From NCBI GenBank assembly GCA_021229015.1, contig CM037795.1, positions 16,388,117-16,452,116 on the forward strand: a stretch of 64,000 nucleotides of DNA, written 5' to 3'. Positions 11,497 to 23,199 of the stretch are shown here, piece by piece; the first letter of the stretch is position 1; each line of letters opens with the position of its first letter. The notes under the pieces are model-generated. The model saw nothing but the letters and a program-made list of their open reading frames with translations, was not told the DNA's origin and did no database searches. The stretch comes from Solen grandis (lineage: Eukaryota; Mollusca; Bivalvia; Adapedonta; Solenidae). A program made the position numbers and the translations under genes.

Positions 11497-12229
11497 CACA
11501 GTTATTGCCTTTATGAGTTAATTATAGGCTGTTATATACTAATATAGCTGTACATAGCTTAACACCGTCTGATTAAGAAACATTCCTTTTTTCTAAGAGG
11601 GCTTTTATTTTGATTAAATCTTGTGTCTGGGTATATTTACTAGTATTAGCTGTGCAATGTTAATGTTGAAGCATGCAATTTTCATCTATCGGTTGCATTT
11701 TGACTTTGTTTTTATTCTGTCCTTAATACCAACAAGTTGTGTCCTGAGATTTGTAATTGACTCTCAGAAAATAGTTTTTTTTATTTTCAATTGTCGATTG
11801 AGTGAATCAGTGAATCATTTACCTCTAATATTCAAAATTAACAATGTTGTAAAACTCTGTTGTTTTGCATCCATGATATTGCTGACATAATTAATTTGAA
11901 ATTAAGCAGAATTTGATTGACACAGATTTCACAGAGAGAAGGAAATTGAACTGTTGTCAAAATGACATAATGCATTAAAGCTTTATCTGAGCCATAGTTT
12001 TATTTATTCTTAATATAAAGATAATACAGTAAAGTAATAAATCTTTTCCTTAATTTTGTATTGAAAAGTGAAGTATATGTGTAATATATTGGGTTTTAAT
12101 TTTTATCAGAAAAGAACCTTTCCGTTCTTTACAGTTAACATTCAAACTCACCATATTTATGGCCCTATTTAGGGAAAATTTCACAAACACTTTCACCAAC
12201 AAACCAATGTGCTCATTGGTGTAAACCAG
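11497..12229. other. Unrecognised AT-rich sequence
   Basis: Nothing recognised on either strand; short open frames here lack protein-like composition. Confidence 0.5.
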
Positions 12230-12485
12230 GTTAACCAGTGATCACATGATATTCCAGTGCAGCTATTGGATAATCTAATGATTTAATTTGAAATTAACCA
12301 GTGATCACATGATATTCCAGTGTAGCTATTGGATAATCTAATAACTTAATTTGAAATAAAGCAGTGATCGCATGATATTCCAGTGCAGCTATTGGATAAT
12401 CTAATAACTTAATTTGAAATTAAGCAGTGATCACATGATATTCCAGTGTAGCTATTGGATAATCTGATGATTTAATTTAAATACA
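12230..12485 (+). repeat. 63-bp tandem repeat, four units
   Basis: CAGTGATCACATGATATTCC starts at 12236, 12299, 12362 (one base changed) and 12425, an exact 63-bp period. Units differ at a few positions only. Confidence 0.9.
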
Positions 12486-13013
12486 TCTATGAACACTGGA
12501 AAGGTTTATACAGGTTCATGTCAGTAGCTCATAATTTTATGATTTTGTAAATTGAGATCATCTAAGATATATCATCCATGAAGATGAATAAATTATAATA
12601 CATTTATATGGGAACCAGAAAGAACACATGAACCTCTCTAGTCCCTTGGAGTGCAATATTACACAAAGTATGGACATGGACACAGTACACGTGTATCTTC
12701 TGACATGCATTTCAGGAAACATCACAAATTGAACTCAGTCATTTGTTTACACAGAAAATTTCAGTTGCGCACTGTAAAATCATTAATTTTCATTGGGCGC
12801 TAATTTTTGTTGATTTCATGTAGGGTTTTATCAACAAATATTAATCCCCATAAGTGTTCACTTGCTTGACCTTGAACTTTTTTAAGAAAACAAATCTACT
12901 AATAAATGTGCCACAAAATTCCCATATGGACATACTCAATGAATTTAATCTCAATGAAAATTAATGATTTAACAGTATTTGCTATTATCAGCATACAGAT
13001 TATGATCTTTTAA
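12486..13013. other. Unrecognised AT-rich sequence
   Basis: No coding or repeat family signal seen up to the TTAA of the next MITE. Confidence 0.5.
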
Positions 13014-13211
13014 CCTTTTACCTCATGAATATTCATGTATAGATTTATGACTTGAGGAATATGAATGTTTATGAAACGTTGAAGTTTTCGTTGTACAGAC
13101 TGTGTAAATTCTGAACTACAGTAAATACTATGAGCAAACAGAGGAGACCTTGTCTGATCAGGTTCTGCTTTGCTTGACACTGTGTCAAAATGAGTGTATA
13201 TGAGGTAAAAG
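13014..13211 (+). mobile_element. TTAA-flanked piggyBac-like MITE, subfamily with CATGAATATTCATG
   Basis: TTAA is at 13010-13013 and 13212-13215. Termini are CCTTTTACCTCAT and, at the right, ATGAGGTAAAAG. Internally it shares the AAACAGAGGAGACC segment with the copies at 605 and 9363. Confidence 0.8.
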
Positions 13212-13514
13212 TTAAGGATTTTAGATGTTTGAGATGTGAACATTTTCAGTTTGAGATGTTTTTTTTAATGCAGGTCTAGACAAAAATGGATGGTGGTTGT
13301 AGTTGACAAAATCATATGTGTGAAGCAGTTCAGTTTGAACTGTTATGATGTTCATATCTTGACACTTTTAGTCTTGTTGTGTATGGTTGAATGATTGTGT
13401 GTTATTGGAATAATGATGAGCAGAAGTTATCACTTATTGTAAATTTTTGTACACTGAGACCGTGTTGTTTGTTTATTGTCACCATTTTGTCTCTTGTCTC
13501 TTTGATGCCATCAT

Positions 13515-13615
13515 ACGAGGAAGCCTTCTAGCGGGCGTACGGTAGACCGGTGGTTCTACCCGGGTGCCTCTGTATACATGTCCTATACTCGGGGGTAAAC
13601 TCAACACAACCAACC
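13515..13615 (+). mobile_element. SINE-like fragment, family S2
   Basis: GCGTACGGTAGACCGGTGGT, then TTCTACCCGGGTGCC and GGGGTAAACTCAACACAACC. A related copy with a longer body is at 56285-56425. The head resembles a tRNA A-box region and the tail GGTAAACTCAA is shared. The family assignment is tentative. Confidence 0.5.
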
Positions 13616-14856
13616 ACATTCTTCCATACAGGGCAAAATTTTCCAGTCATTGTTGAGATGAAACCTTTGCCTCTCTGCTGGAAAACTCAGAACTTCGAGG
13701 GGGGGGGGGCATTTAAATAGGACCCTGGAAATCTAAATGAATATATTAATCTATTGATTTAAAAGCATTTGCAGTGTGATCTACATTTTTAGCTCGACTA
13801 TTCGTAGAATATGAGAGCTATTGTAGTCACCCTGGCGTCGGCGTCAGCGTTGCAGCTTTTGGTTAAAGTTTTGCGTGCAAGTTACTATCAACCTTATATC
13901 TCAATAACCATTTATGGTATTGACTTGAAAGTTTATAAATATGTTCAGGGGCATCAGACAACCAAGGTAGATAACTCTTGACTGAATTTAATATGAATTA
14001 TGGCCCCTTTTTAACTTAGAAATTTTGGTTAAAGTTTTGCATGCAAGTTACTTTCATGCTTATATCTCAGTATCCAGGCATGGGATTGATTTGAAATATC
14101 TTTAATATGTTTAGGAGTATCATACTATCAAGGTAGATAACTTTTTATGGAATATATTACAAGTTTTGGCCCCTTTTTTAACTTAGAAATTTTGGTTAAA
14201 GTTTTGCATGCAAGGTACTTTCATGCTTATATCTCAGAGTCCAGGCATGGAATTGATTTGAAACATCTTTAATATGTTTAGGGGTATCATACTATAAAGG
14301 AATATAACACTTGATGGAATAAATTAAAAATTATGACCCCCTTTTAACTTAGAATTATGGTTAAATTTTTGCATTCAAGCTACTATCCAGCTTATATCTC
14401 AGAAATTGCTTGTGGAATTGACTAGAAAGTTAAGGTGTGTCTTCAAGGGCATCAGAAAACAGGAGGATAACTTTTGGACTGATGCAAATTATGGCCCTTT
14501 TCTAACTTGGATTTTTGGTTTAAGTTTTGCATGCACAGTGTTATTGTGCTTATGTCTCAGTAACTAGGCATGGGATTGATTTTAGACATCATAAATATAT
14601 TAAGGGGTATCAGACTATCAAGGTATATCATTTTTAGCTCACTAGAGCACGAAGTGCTCAGGGTGAGCTATTGGGATCACCCTTCGTCCGTCGTCGTCCG
14701 TCATCAACAATTTGCTTTAAAAGACATCTCCTCTGAAACCGCTGGACAGAATTTGTTAAAACTTGGCATGTATGATCCTTGGGTGGGCCTCTACAAAAAT
14801 TGCTCAAATAAAGTTGATCCATGAAGAACTCTGGTTGCCATGGCAACAAATAGAAA

Positions 14857-16210
14857 CAAGAGGCCCATGATGGCCCTAAATCGCTCACCTGAGATAAATA
14901 GGTTGACCCAAGGAACATCTGTTCCAATTTATTTTAAAATCTGGCCAGTAGTTTTGAAGAAGATGATTTTTAAAGTTTTCATATTTTTTTTTCTTTTTGT
15001 TGCCATGGCAACCAGAGTTCTACATGGATCAAGTTTATTTTAGCAACTTTTGTGAAGGTTGACCCAAGGATCACCCCTGCCAAGTTTAATCAAATTCTGT
15101 CCAGTGGTTTCAGAGGAGATGTTGTCTAAAGGTTTCTCTTTATACATATAAGGCAAATAAGCCCCGCCCCTGGCGGCCATGTTTTTTTACGGATCGGAAT
15201 AATTTTAGCAACTTTGGTAGAGGTTGACCCAAGGAACATCTGTACCAATTTATTTTAAAATCTGGCCAGTAGTTTTGAAGAAGATGATTTTTAAAGTTTT
15301 CATATTTTTTTCTTTTTGTAGCCATGGCAACCAGAGTTCTACATGGATCAAGTTTATTTTAGCAACTTTTGTGAAGGTTGACCCAAGGATCACCCCTGCC
15401 AAGTTTAATCAAATTCTGTCCAGTGGTTTCAGAGGAGATGTTGTCTAAAGGTTTCTCTTTATACATATAAGGCAAATAAGCCCCGCCCCTGGCGGCCATG
15501 TTTTTTTACGGATCGGAATAATTTTAGCAACTTTGGTAGAGGTTGACCCAAGGAACATCTGTACCAATTTATTTTAAAATCTGGCCAGTAGTTTTGAAGA
15601 AGATGATTTTTAAAGTTTTCATATTTTTTTCTTTTTGTAGCCATGGCAACCAGAGTTCTACATGGATCAAGTTTATTTTAGCAACTTTTGTGAAGGTTGA
15701 CCCAAGGATCATCCCTGCCAAGTTTGTTCAAATTCTGTCCAGTGGTTTCAGAGGAGATGTTGTTTAAAGGTTTCTCTATATACATATAAGGCAAATAAGC
15801 CCCGCCCCTGGCGGCCATGTTTTTTTACGGATCGGAATAATTTTAGCAACTTTGGTAGAGGTTGACCCAAGGAACATCTGTACCAAATTATTTTGAAATC
15901 TGGCCAGTAGTTTTGAAGGAGATGATTTTTAAAGTTTTCATATTTTTTTTCTTTTTGTAGCCATGGCAACCAGAGTTCTTCATGGATCAACTTTATTTTA
16001 GCAACTTTTGTAGAGCCTCACCCAAGGAACATTCCTGCCAAGTTTCATTAAATTCTGTCCAGCGGTTTCAGAGGAGATGTCGTTTAAAGCAAATTGTTGA
16101 CGACGGACGACTGACGACGGACGACGCACGACTCACGACGCACGACGACGGACGCCGGACGAAGGGCGATCACAAAAGCTCACCTTGAGCACTTTGTGCT
16201 CAGGTGAGCT
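14857..16210 (-). mobile_element. H1-family element, copy d, minus strand, nested in H1c
   Basis: Read on the minus strand it starts AGCTCACCTGAGCACAAAGT and ends with the hairpin GGGCCATCATGGGCC, then TCTTG. It lies between TAGAAA and AAAAATAATTG; sister core units read TAGAAAAAATAATTG without interruption. The insertion point is therefore a T/A run with no target duplication beyond two ambiguous A residues. Confidence 0.8.
15140..16090 (-). repeat. 319-bp higher-order tandem array inside H1d
   Basis: GGCAAATAAGCCCCGCCCCT recurs at about 15151, 15470 and 15789, a 319-bp period with near identity between units. Each 319-bp unit is itself two diverged halves of about 160 bp, both containing TTTTAGCAACTTT and GGTTGACCCAAGGA. 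Confidence 0.85.
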
Positions 16211-16227
16211 AAAAATAATTGAAAACT

Positions 16228-16735
16228 TTGAAAATCATCTCCTCTGAAACCGCTGGACAGAATTTGATAAAACTTGGCATGTATGATCCTTGGGTGGGCC
16301 TCTACAAAAATTGCTCAAATAAAGTTGATCCATGAAGAACTCTGGTTGCCATGGCAACAAATAGAAAAAATAATTGAAAATTTTGAAAATCATCTCCTCT
16401 GAAACCGCTGGACAGAATTTGATAAAACTTGGCATGTATGATCCTTGGGTGGGCCTCTACAAAAATTGCTCAAATAAAGTTGATCCATGAAGAACTCTGG
16501 TTGCCATGGCAACAAATAGAAAAAATAATTGAAAACTTTGAAAATCATCTCCTCTGAAACCGCTGGACAGAATTTGTTAAAACTTGGCATGTATGATCCT
16601 TGGGTGGGCCTCTACAAAAATTGCTCAAATAAAGTTGATCCATGAAGAACTCTGGTTGCCATGGCAACAAATAGAAAAAATAATTGAAAACTTTGAAAAT
16701 CATCTCCTCTGAAACCGCTGGACAGAATTTATTTT
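16228..16735 (+). repeat. 155-bp tandem units in the H1c core
   Basis: TGAAAATCATCTCCTCTGAA recurs every 155 bp (about 16228, 16383, 16538, 16692). Units carry GAACTCTGGTTGCCATGGCA. They are almost identical except for the last, truncated unit. Confidence 0.9.
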
Positions 16736-17695
16736 CCTTTGGCACAAATAGTCACCTCATGAATGTCTACCATAATTGCTAAAATAAAGTTGATCCGTTG
16801 AAAAATAAGGCCCCTAGGTGGTTGGCTAATTTCCTTATATACTCTATATAGAAAAAATCAAAAAAAAATATGAAGCCAGCTGTGAGAATTTAATTTCCTT
16901 TGGCTCAAATGGTCACCTCATGAATGTATACCAATATGGCTAAAATAAAGTTAATTCCTAAAAAAATGAGGTCTCTAGGGGGTTGGCTAATTCCCTTATA
17001 TACTCTATAGAAAACATCAAAATTCTTCTTCTGTGCAAAGGCCAATTTGGGGCCGAAATTCGGCCCCATTCCCATCTGTAAAAATATATGTTTTTCCTCA
17101 ACTGTAGGTGAAAATCCCCCCCCCCCCCCCCAAAAAAAAATGAATGAGATTACATGACCGTCGATTGTCCAGTGTGTTTTAAGTTGCATGATAACACTGT
17201 ATTTTCTGAAAATGTTAGCGCTTGTGAATCACAACCGCACTGCTCCATAGAGTGTATAGGGATGGAATTACTATGGTGTCAAGAGTATGTGGGACATTTA
17301 GGTAGAAAATTACTTCTAGGCTACTCATAGTTGTTTTGGCTGCTTTTTCCAGATTAAAAACTGTTACTGATTTAACCTTTTCCTTCATATAGACTCATAT
17401 TGACACTCTCAAAAGAGTCACAGTTAAACATTCCTTGTTACAGAAAACAATTGTTTCATTTTAAAATGCAGATGTACTCTGGTGAGCGTCTATGGCCCTT
17501 GGGCCTCTTGTTTACTATTACTATGAAGGGCAAGAATTTAAATAGATTTCATTTGATTTACCAACAAGCATTTTGAATAGTCGAGCGTGCTGTCCTCTGA
17601 CAGCTCTTGTTTTATTGAGTTCAGAACAAAGTGGGGAGAAAATATGTGATTTGGAGGAGTTTTCATAAAATTGTGAGGTCGTATAGTGTTTGTCC

Positions 17696-17719
17696 GTGTG
17701 TGTGTGTGTGTGTGTGTGT
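17696..17719 (+). repeat. (GT)n microsatellite
   Basis: An uninterrupted GTGT tract of about 24 bp. Confidence 0.9.
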
Positions 17720-17750
17720 AAGAAGTCGTGTCTTTGTGTATGGTCGTATT

Positions 17751-18012
17751 TTGAACCAGTCCTGGAACTACCCTTACATGCTGAGCGCCAAGCAATGATA
17801 CTGGTATAGCTCCCTTGTTTGGTGCTCAGCATATAAGGGTAGTTCCAGTACTGGTTGGCTCGATGTCGAGATAATGTGATTAGGTGTGGTATCCTGCCAC
17901 ATGTCTATGGCGTGATACTGCAGTGTGGCAACCTTATATCTGTCTCAAGAAGACAGTCTCCAAATGACTGAGATACTGTTGTTGGGATGTTAAACCCAAT
18001 AAACAAACAAAT
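17751..18012 (+). mobile_element. S1 SINE in inverted duplication (short minus arm, long plus copy)
   Basis: The segment 17757-17793 is the reverse complement of SINE body sequence (GGAACTACCCTTACATGCTG). From about 17794 the same body runs forward to the SINE tail TTAAACCCAATAAACAAACA. The two arms of roughly 31 bp could form a hairpin. The tRNA head is absent. Confidence 0.7.
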
Positions 18013-18049
18013 AACTTGACACAAGTAATCCTTAGGACAAGACTATGTA

Positions 18050-18850
18050 TCATGAACAAAAACCTGGTCGCTAGCTTGATGGTCAAGGTCAAAGCACTCA
18101 GTTGACCTAAAAATCGTTCCCAGCTGTGACTTGGTTGTGAAGGGTCGTATTTCAAAATAACTTCGCACACCTTAGGACAAGAACAGCCCTGAGTTCAGTT
18201 AAGCATAAATGATTTGGTTCCCTGCTTACACTCTATACGCTACGATAAAACACGGATGCAAAATACGTTAGGGTCTTTTAACTGCAACAGAAAGCAGGGC
18301 ATGTGTCAAGAACAAAAACCAGGTAATTAGCTTGAAGATCAATGTCACAGCACTTGATTGACCTTAAAATTGTGCCCTAGTGAATGAACATGTTTTGAAA
18401 AGATGATGTGTTGCGAAAAAGAACAAAGATGCTTACTAGAAGGTCGAGTCACAGCAGTTATTTGACCTTAGAATTGTGCCAGGGCTGTTTTATATGGTGT
18501 TCAGAATTTACTTGGCACAAATGATCGCTAGCTCACAGTTTATAAATGTGTCTACTTCCGGTTTTCGGAATAGTAAGGCTTGTATTCGCAAGACTGGGTA
18601 TACATTGAATTGTATAGGCTTGCAAGACCTGGTACAGTGATTTCGTTTATATACTGTGTAGCTTGAAGGTAAAGGTCGTAGCAGCTGGTTGACATTAAAA
18701 TCATATTCAGGCTGTAACTCGTTGAATATGGTCGAGTTTGGAAATAACTTAGCATAAATTTTTCTCAGGACTAGGTTATATGTCGCAAACAAAAACAAAG
18801 TTGTTAGCTTCAAGGTCAGGGTCACATCACTTTTTTTTTTTTTTTTTTTT
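18050..18850 (+). repeat. Degenerate tandem of about 110-130 bp units
   Basis: A motif like AACAAAAACC..G...TTAGCTT followed by AAGGTCA and CAGCAC recurs near 18056, 18311, 18420, 18656 and 18788. Units are strongly diverged; the array ends in a T run at 18831-18850. Confidence 0.55.
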
Positions 18851-18866
18851 GTCGGTTTTGTTTTTT

Positions 18867-19767
18867 AGCTCACCTCTAAGGGTGAGCTATTGTGATCCCG
18901 TGAGTGTCCGTCGTGCGGTGTGCGTCGTGCAGCGTCAACAATTTTTAGTGTTTACACTCTGTCACCTTTATTTCTTTAAGACAATGTTTATGACCATAAT
19001 GTCTCGATTGAGTTCGATTATGGCTGAGATCAGTCAATTTGGTCAGGAGTTATGCCCCTTTTAATATTCAAAAAATGCCATATTTCACTTTGTTTACACA
19101 CTAGCATCTTCATCTCTTGAGCAATCATCTTCAAACTTTATGGCAATGTTTATGACCATAATGTCTCGATTGAGTTTGAATATGGCTGAGATCGGTCGAT
19201 TAGGTCAGGAGTTATGCCCGTTTTAATATAAAAAAAATGCAAGATTTCACTTTGTTTACACTCTAGCATCTTCATCTTTTTAGCAATCTTCTTCAAATTT
19301 TATGGCAATGTTTATGACCATAATGTCTCGATTGAGTTTAATTATGGATGAGATCGGTCGATTAGGTCAGGAGTTATGCCCCCTTTAATATAAAAAAAAT
19401 GCCAGATTTCACTTTGTTTACACTCTAGCATCTTCATTTTTTAGCAATCATCTTCAAACTTTATGACATTGTTAATGACAATAATGTCTTAATTGAGTTC
19501 AATTGTGGCTGAGATGGGCAATTTAGGTCAGGAGTAATGCCCCTTTTAATATAAAAAATGCAAGATTTCACTTTGTTTATTCTCTACAATGTTTATGCCC
19601 ACAATCTCGCAATCGGGTTCAATCTTAACTGATATTGACTAGTTAATTTAGGAGTTATGCCCTTTTCACCATAAAAAAGCCAGATTTCACTTTTACACTC
19701 TAGCATCTTTATTTCTTAAGCAATCATCTTTCTCAGGTGAGCGATCAAGGGTCATCTTGGCCCTCTG
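18867..19767 (+). mobile_element. H1-family element, copy e, with a different core
   Basis: The head AGCTCACCTCTAAGGGTGAGC is a shorter palindrome, followed by GTCCGTCGTGCGGTGTGCGT. Five core units of about 150-170 bp carry ATGTTTATGACCATAATGTC and CAGGAGTTATGCCC. The tail is CTCAGGTGAGCGATC, a hairpin near GGTCATCTTGGCC and CTCTG, one base short of CTCTTG. Confidence 0.7.
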
Positions 19768-20149
19768 TTTTTTTTTTTGTGTGCAATTATTGATAGTTCC
19801 GTATGGTGACGCAATAGACCATTCCCACTAACATTGCCATGTTAATTATTGTTATATGCTTGCTTGTGAATGTATAACTAATACTTTGTCAATCATGCAA
19901 ATTCAAAAGGGTATGGATTTATATATTGGGCTTAAAGCCTAATATAGACTTCAGTTAAAGGAACAAACGCAACCCCTGTCGTATACTAGTAGTTTGAAAC
20001 ACACACTAAAATGTATGCAGTGAAACCATATTCCTGTAACCGGCTAAATATTAAGACAACTCAGGTAAGGTCGTGAAAAGAAATTTCGTCCAAAGCATGG
20101 GTTGAACACTGGATTTAGGATACATAGTCACCGAACCACAGAACACTTG
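19768..20149. other. Unrecognised sequence
   Basis: No coding or repeat family signal recognised. Confidence 0.5.
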
Positions 20150-20390
20150 AGTCCTCGATGGCCGAGTGGTTAGAGCGTCCGTCTCGTGAATGAGAAGTCG
20201 AATAATACGGGTAGCTCTCTGCCTGGCGCTCGGCATATATACAGGGTTGATAAAGGAATTGGTTGACCCGATGTCAGGATAACGCGAATGGGTTCGGTTG
20301 CCAAATGGCGTGAGACTGCAGTTTCGCAGCAAGATATCTGTCCCCAAATACCTGAATTACTGTCAGTTTGATTTTAAACGCACCATTCAG
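20150..20390 (+). mobile_element. S1 SINE with well-preserved tRNA head
   Basis: The head CTCGATGGCCGAGTGGTTAG is a clear A-box segment. The body GGTAGCTCTCTGCCTGGCGC, TGTCAGGATAACG and GAGACTGCAGTTTCGCAGC matches family S1. The 3' tail is diverged (TTTTAAACGCACC). Confidence 0.75.
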
Positions 20391-21525
20391 GAACATATAT
20401 TAAAATATTCAAAATATCATAATACAACCTTAAGCTGCAGAGTCCCACGGCAAACTTTATCGCAAACCACCGTCATAGTTGAAATCCGAAAACTTTACGT
20501 GAGAGCTTGACATCTTTCCTGCGCTTGCAACAATAAAACGAATGAGATTTTCACTTCTTTTAAGACATGCCAGACACATTTGTTGCTCGGGATTGGAAAT
20601 GGATCCTGCACGGAAAGGAGCCAGACAACGGATTGGAGCGATATCTAGTGAACCATTGATTACTGTGATGATAAAACGTTCACTCAAGAGCTATTACTTC
20701 AGTAAGATTAATTGAAAGTGCTAAAGGAAATCCAGATGTCCAAAATCTACTGCAAAATGTAAAAAAGAGGTGCAATTCCAGGGGGCTTAGATGGCACTTG
20801 TATTATTCCACCCCCTCCACAGACTTGGAGGCTTTATAAGGATTACACTAATCATGTCACGTCCCGTACTTACGAGTAAGACAAGGTGGAATGCTGGGGG
20901 ATTTTTTATCATCTTTATTGATTGTTCCAGTGTTTAGTCATTTGTTTGTTTTCATGGGTTTACCGTCCCGCCAACAGCATCTCAGTTAGTTTGGGACATA
21001 CAGCGATACATGTAGTCCCGTTATCATTTTACATGTATCTTTTAGATAAGATACATACAGACTATGTTTTTATTGGTTTTTGTATACGTCGAAATAAAAA
21101 TATTATTCTGTTCCGGTATTACGCCGTAGAAAAGAGAAAAATTCACTCCGAAATGATACGTAAACATACGTAAATCAACGAGCACTCTCCGAACAACTAA
21201 TCTACATTCCACACATTGTTCAATGAGAAATAAACATACTTTTGATTTTTTTCCCCAGTTACTTATTAGTCATTTTAAATCAGTGAATTATCCCGGGTAT
21301 TGCCGATCCTTTGGTGAAATGGTCTATGACAATTTCGATATTTCGTTTCATTAAAACAAAATGACTTTTCATGATGGCAGTCCCAATCCTAACACTATAT
21401 TATTTCATAATATTACATTCCATAAATACAATTTACATTTAAATTTTGAACCAACGAAATAAATTATGTTGCATAAAGAAGAAAAAAGTGAAATATCACT
21501 TCAGAAGCATTTCTTGACGTACATG
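20391..21525. other. Mostly unrecognised; one short S1 SINE scrap
   Basis: 20950-21010 reads GGTTTACCGTCCCGCCAACA, a reverse-oriented fragment of the SINE 3' part. Otherwise nothing recognised; open frames here are not protein-like. Confidence 0.5.
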
Positions 21526-22272
21526 CAGGGATGGCAAAATCCATTGTCCGAGTTGTACATTTGCTGGCACGGACAATACATTTTCACTGTTGACTTGTCC
21601 GTGGACAACAAAAAATCCGAATCCGTAGCAAAAATTTAAATTCAAAACTCAAAACTGCAGCATTTCAACTGTAAAGATATCTGTAAAGTGCGTCTGTTAA
21701 ATAAAGTTAATTTTTCGGCATCTTACAAGATGATTCCGTTTTGAATGGTTTCAAATTAAAGTTCAAAGTCAGCGGTAAGTTCCCTGTCAAATGGATCGAT
21801 TCCTTATTAAAATTTGTCCCAAACAAGAAAAAGGGGAAGAATATCCCAATCAAAACCCAAAGAAAACAATAAAAGATTAAGATTAAAAATACGATGAAAC
21901 AAAGCGTTAAAGATCATTTTAAGAATCACGCCTTAAAGACTTCCAATGGCTTAGAGTCGACGAAAAAGGGATCAGCAAAATGTCGAAATTGACAGCAATA
22001 ACAGATGCATACGACAATTCTGCAGTGTTACACAGTTCGATTGTTAAATCAGTCAGTAAAACTGTTTCAAGTTTCAGTGTGAAGGCAGTTAATATGTTTT
22101 TTTACATGCCTAAATTAATTTATTAAGAGTAGTAATAAAATTTCAATTGTCATATTTTATACCAGTAGTTTTTCAATAAGTACGGACAAGTAGTGTTTTG
22201 CTACGGACAAGTGAAATTTTAATTTTGTTTGTCCGTGTACAAGTAAAATAAAATGAGATTTCGCCACCCCTG
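21526..22272. mobile_element. hAT-like element, internally decayed
   Basis: The left end is CAGGGATGGCAAAATCC; the right end, reversed, is CAGGGGTGGCGAAATCTC. ACATG directly flanks both ends (the canonical hAT duplication is 8 bp, so only part matches). Both sub-ends contain repeated CTTGTCCGTG-type motifs in inverted orientation. A 29-codon frame from the ATG at 21791 begins M-D-R-F-L-I-K, a start seen in some hAT-type proteins, and then stops. No intact transposase. Confidence 0.65.
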
Positions 22273-23199
22273 ACATGTATTTGTTTCCTTTGAGTTGTGT
22301 TTGCTTTAATGCTTTTTAGCAAAATTGCTACTATTTTTTTCATTCATTTGCATCCCAGCTGATGACTTGAAAACAATTACAAACTAGTCTTTCTGTACTT
22401 TCTGTAATACATGATTTGTGACGAGCACCAAATGTCCCCTCTGTTTATTCTTGGCAAACTATGCATGCATTAATGCAATATTTTATCGGAAAATGATCCT
22501 TCAAATGCTTCAAAAAGATTTCAATGTAGATGCAATCATCCATTGACATGGAGTTACAGACCCATCTGATCAAAGTCTATGAATGCTGCTTTACTATAAA
22601 ATTCGCACAATCACTCTATGGACCATGATCACAATTTAATGATTAATGGATTACCCTAAACATGTTTAAAGACACAGATTTTTTATACTTATCTTATTCA
22701 TGTATCTTTGAAAAGAAATAGACCGCAGTTACATTTGGATTTTATGGACAATTAATTCAGGGACAACGATTTAAAGTTATTAATTATGTAAAGAGACTAA
22801 TTGATCGAATGTCTTTGAATCATTCCACGGAGGAGACACACGTGTAAGTATCAGTGTCTGTTCACTGAGTGACAGGCAGGTACAAGGGTAGAGTCTTAGG
22901 ATCTTTGTGTGTCTGTTTACTCGCGTGTAAGCACTTGTGGACGTTTTACGGTTCTGTAGATTTCTAGATGTGAGACGCAGCATGTATCGAGCTCTATCAT
23001 TATTTTGTAAGTATTTTTCATATATACTTCTTTTTTATTACGACTATCCGCAAATCTGCAGAAAACGTACAGGGCTTGTTATGTTTATTATTCTTCTTAT
23101 TATTACGGCTCTCCGCAAACCTGCGGAAAACGTGTAAGGTTTGTTATGTTTATTATTATTAGGACTTTCTGCCTACTGTTTATTTTATTCTTATTATTC
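22273..23199. other. Unrecognised sequence with a 72-bp duplication
   Basis: Near 23037-23160 the segment ATTACGACTATCCGCAAATC is repeated about 72 bp later as ATTACGGCTCTCCGCAAACC, each followed by GTTATGTTTATTATT. The rest shows nothing I recognise. Confidence 0.5.

Larger units (their letters stand above)
14636..17510 (+). mobile_element. H1-family element, copy c, nested in H2a and itself interrupted
   Basis: The head is AGCTCACTAGAGCACGAAGT with its foldback GTGCTCAGGGTGAGC. The core has 155-bp units. The tail is CTCTGGTGAGCG, the hairpin GGCCCTTGGGCC and TCTTG. A reverse-oriented H1 copy (14857-16210) sits inside the second core unit. The interval 16740-17500 is older, diverged core sequence including a partial MITE end near 17371. 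Confidence 0.65.
13791..17609 (+). mobile_element. H2-family Helentron-like element, interrupted by H1c
   Basis: The head is AGCTCGACTATTCGTAGAAT, followed by GTCACCCTGGCGTCGGCGTC. The core has about five units of near 165 bp carrying GGTTAAAGTTTTGC and CTTATATCTCAG. It stops at 14635, where an H1 element begins. After the H1 tail, the H2 tail resumes: GAATAGTCGAGCG, the hairpin GCTGTCCTCTGACAGC and TCTTG. Head CTCGACTATTC and tail GAATAGTCGAG are perfect inverted complements, which ties the two separated ends to one copy. Confidence 0.7.

Noticed and set aside
15140..16745. Repeated open frames of 60-80 codons with the same sequence
   Set aside because: They are frames of the 319-bp and 155-bp tandem units of transposable elements; no conserved protein.
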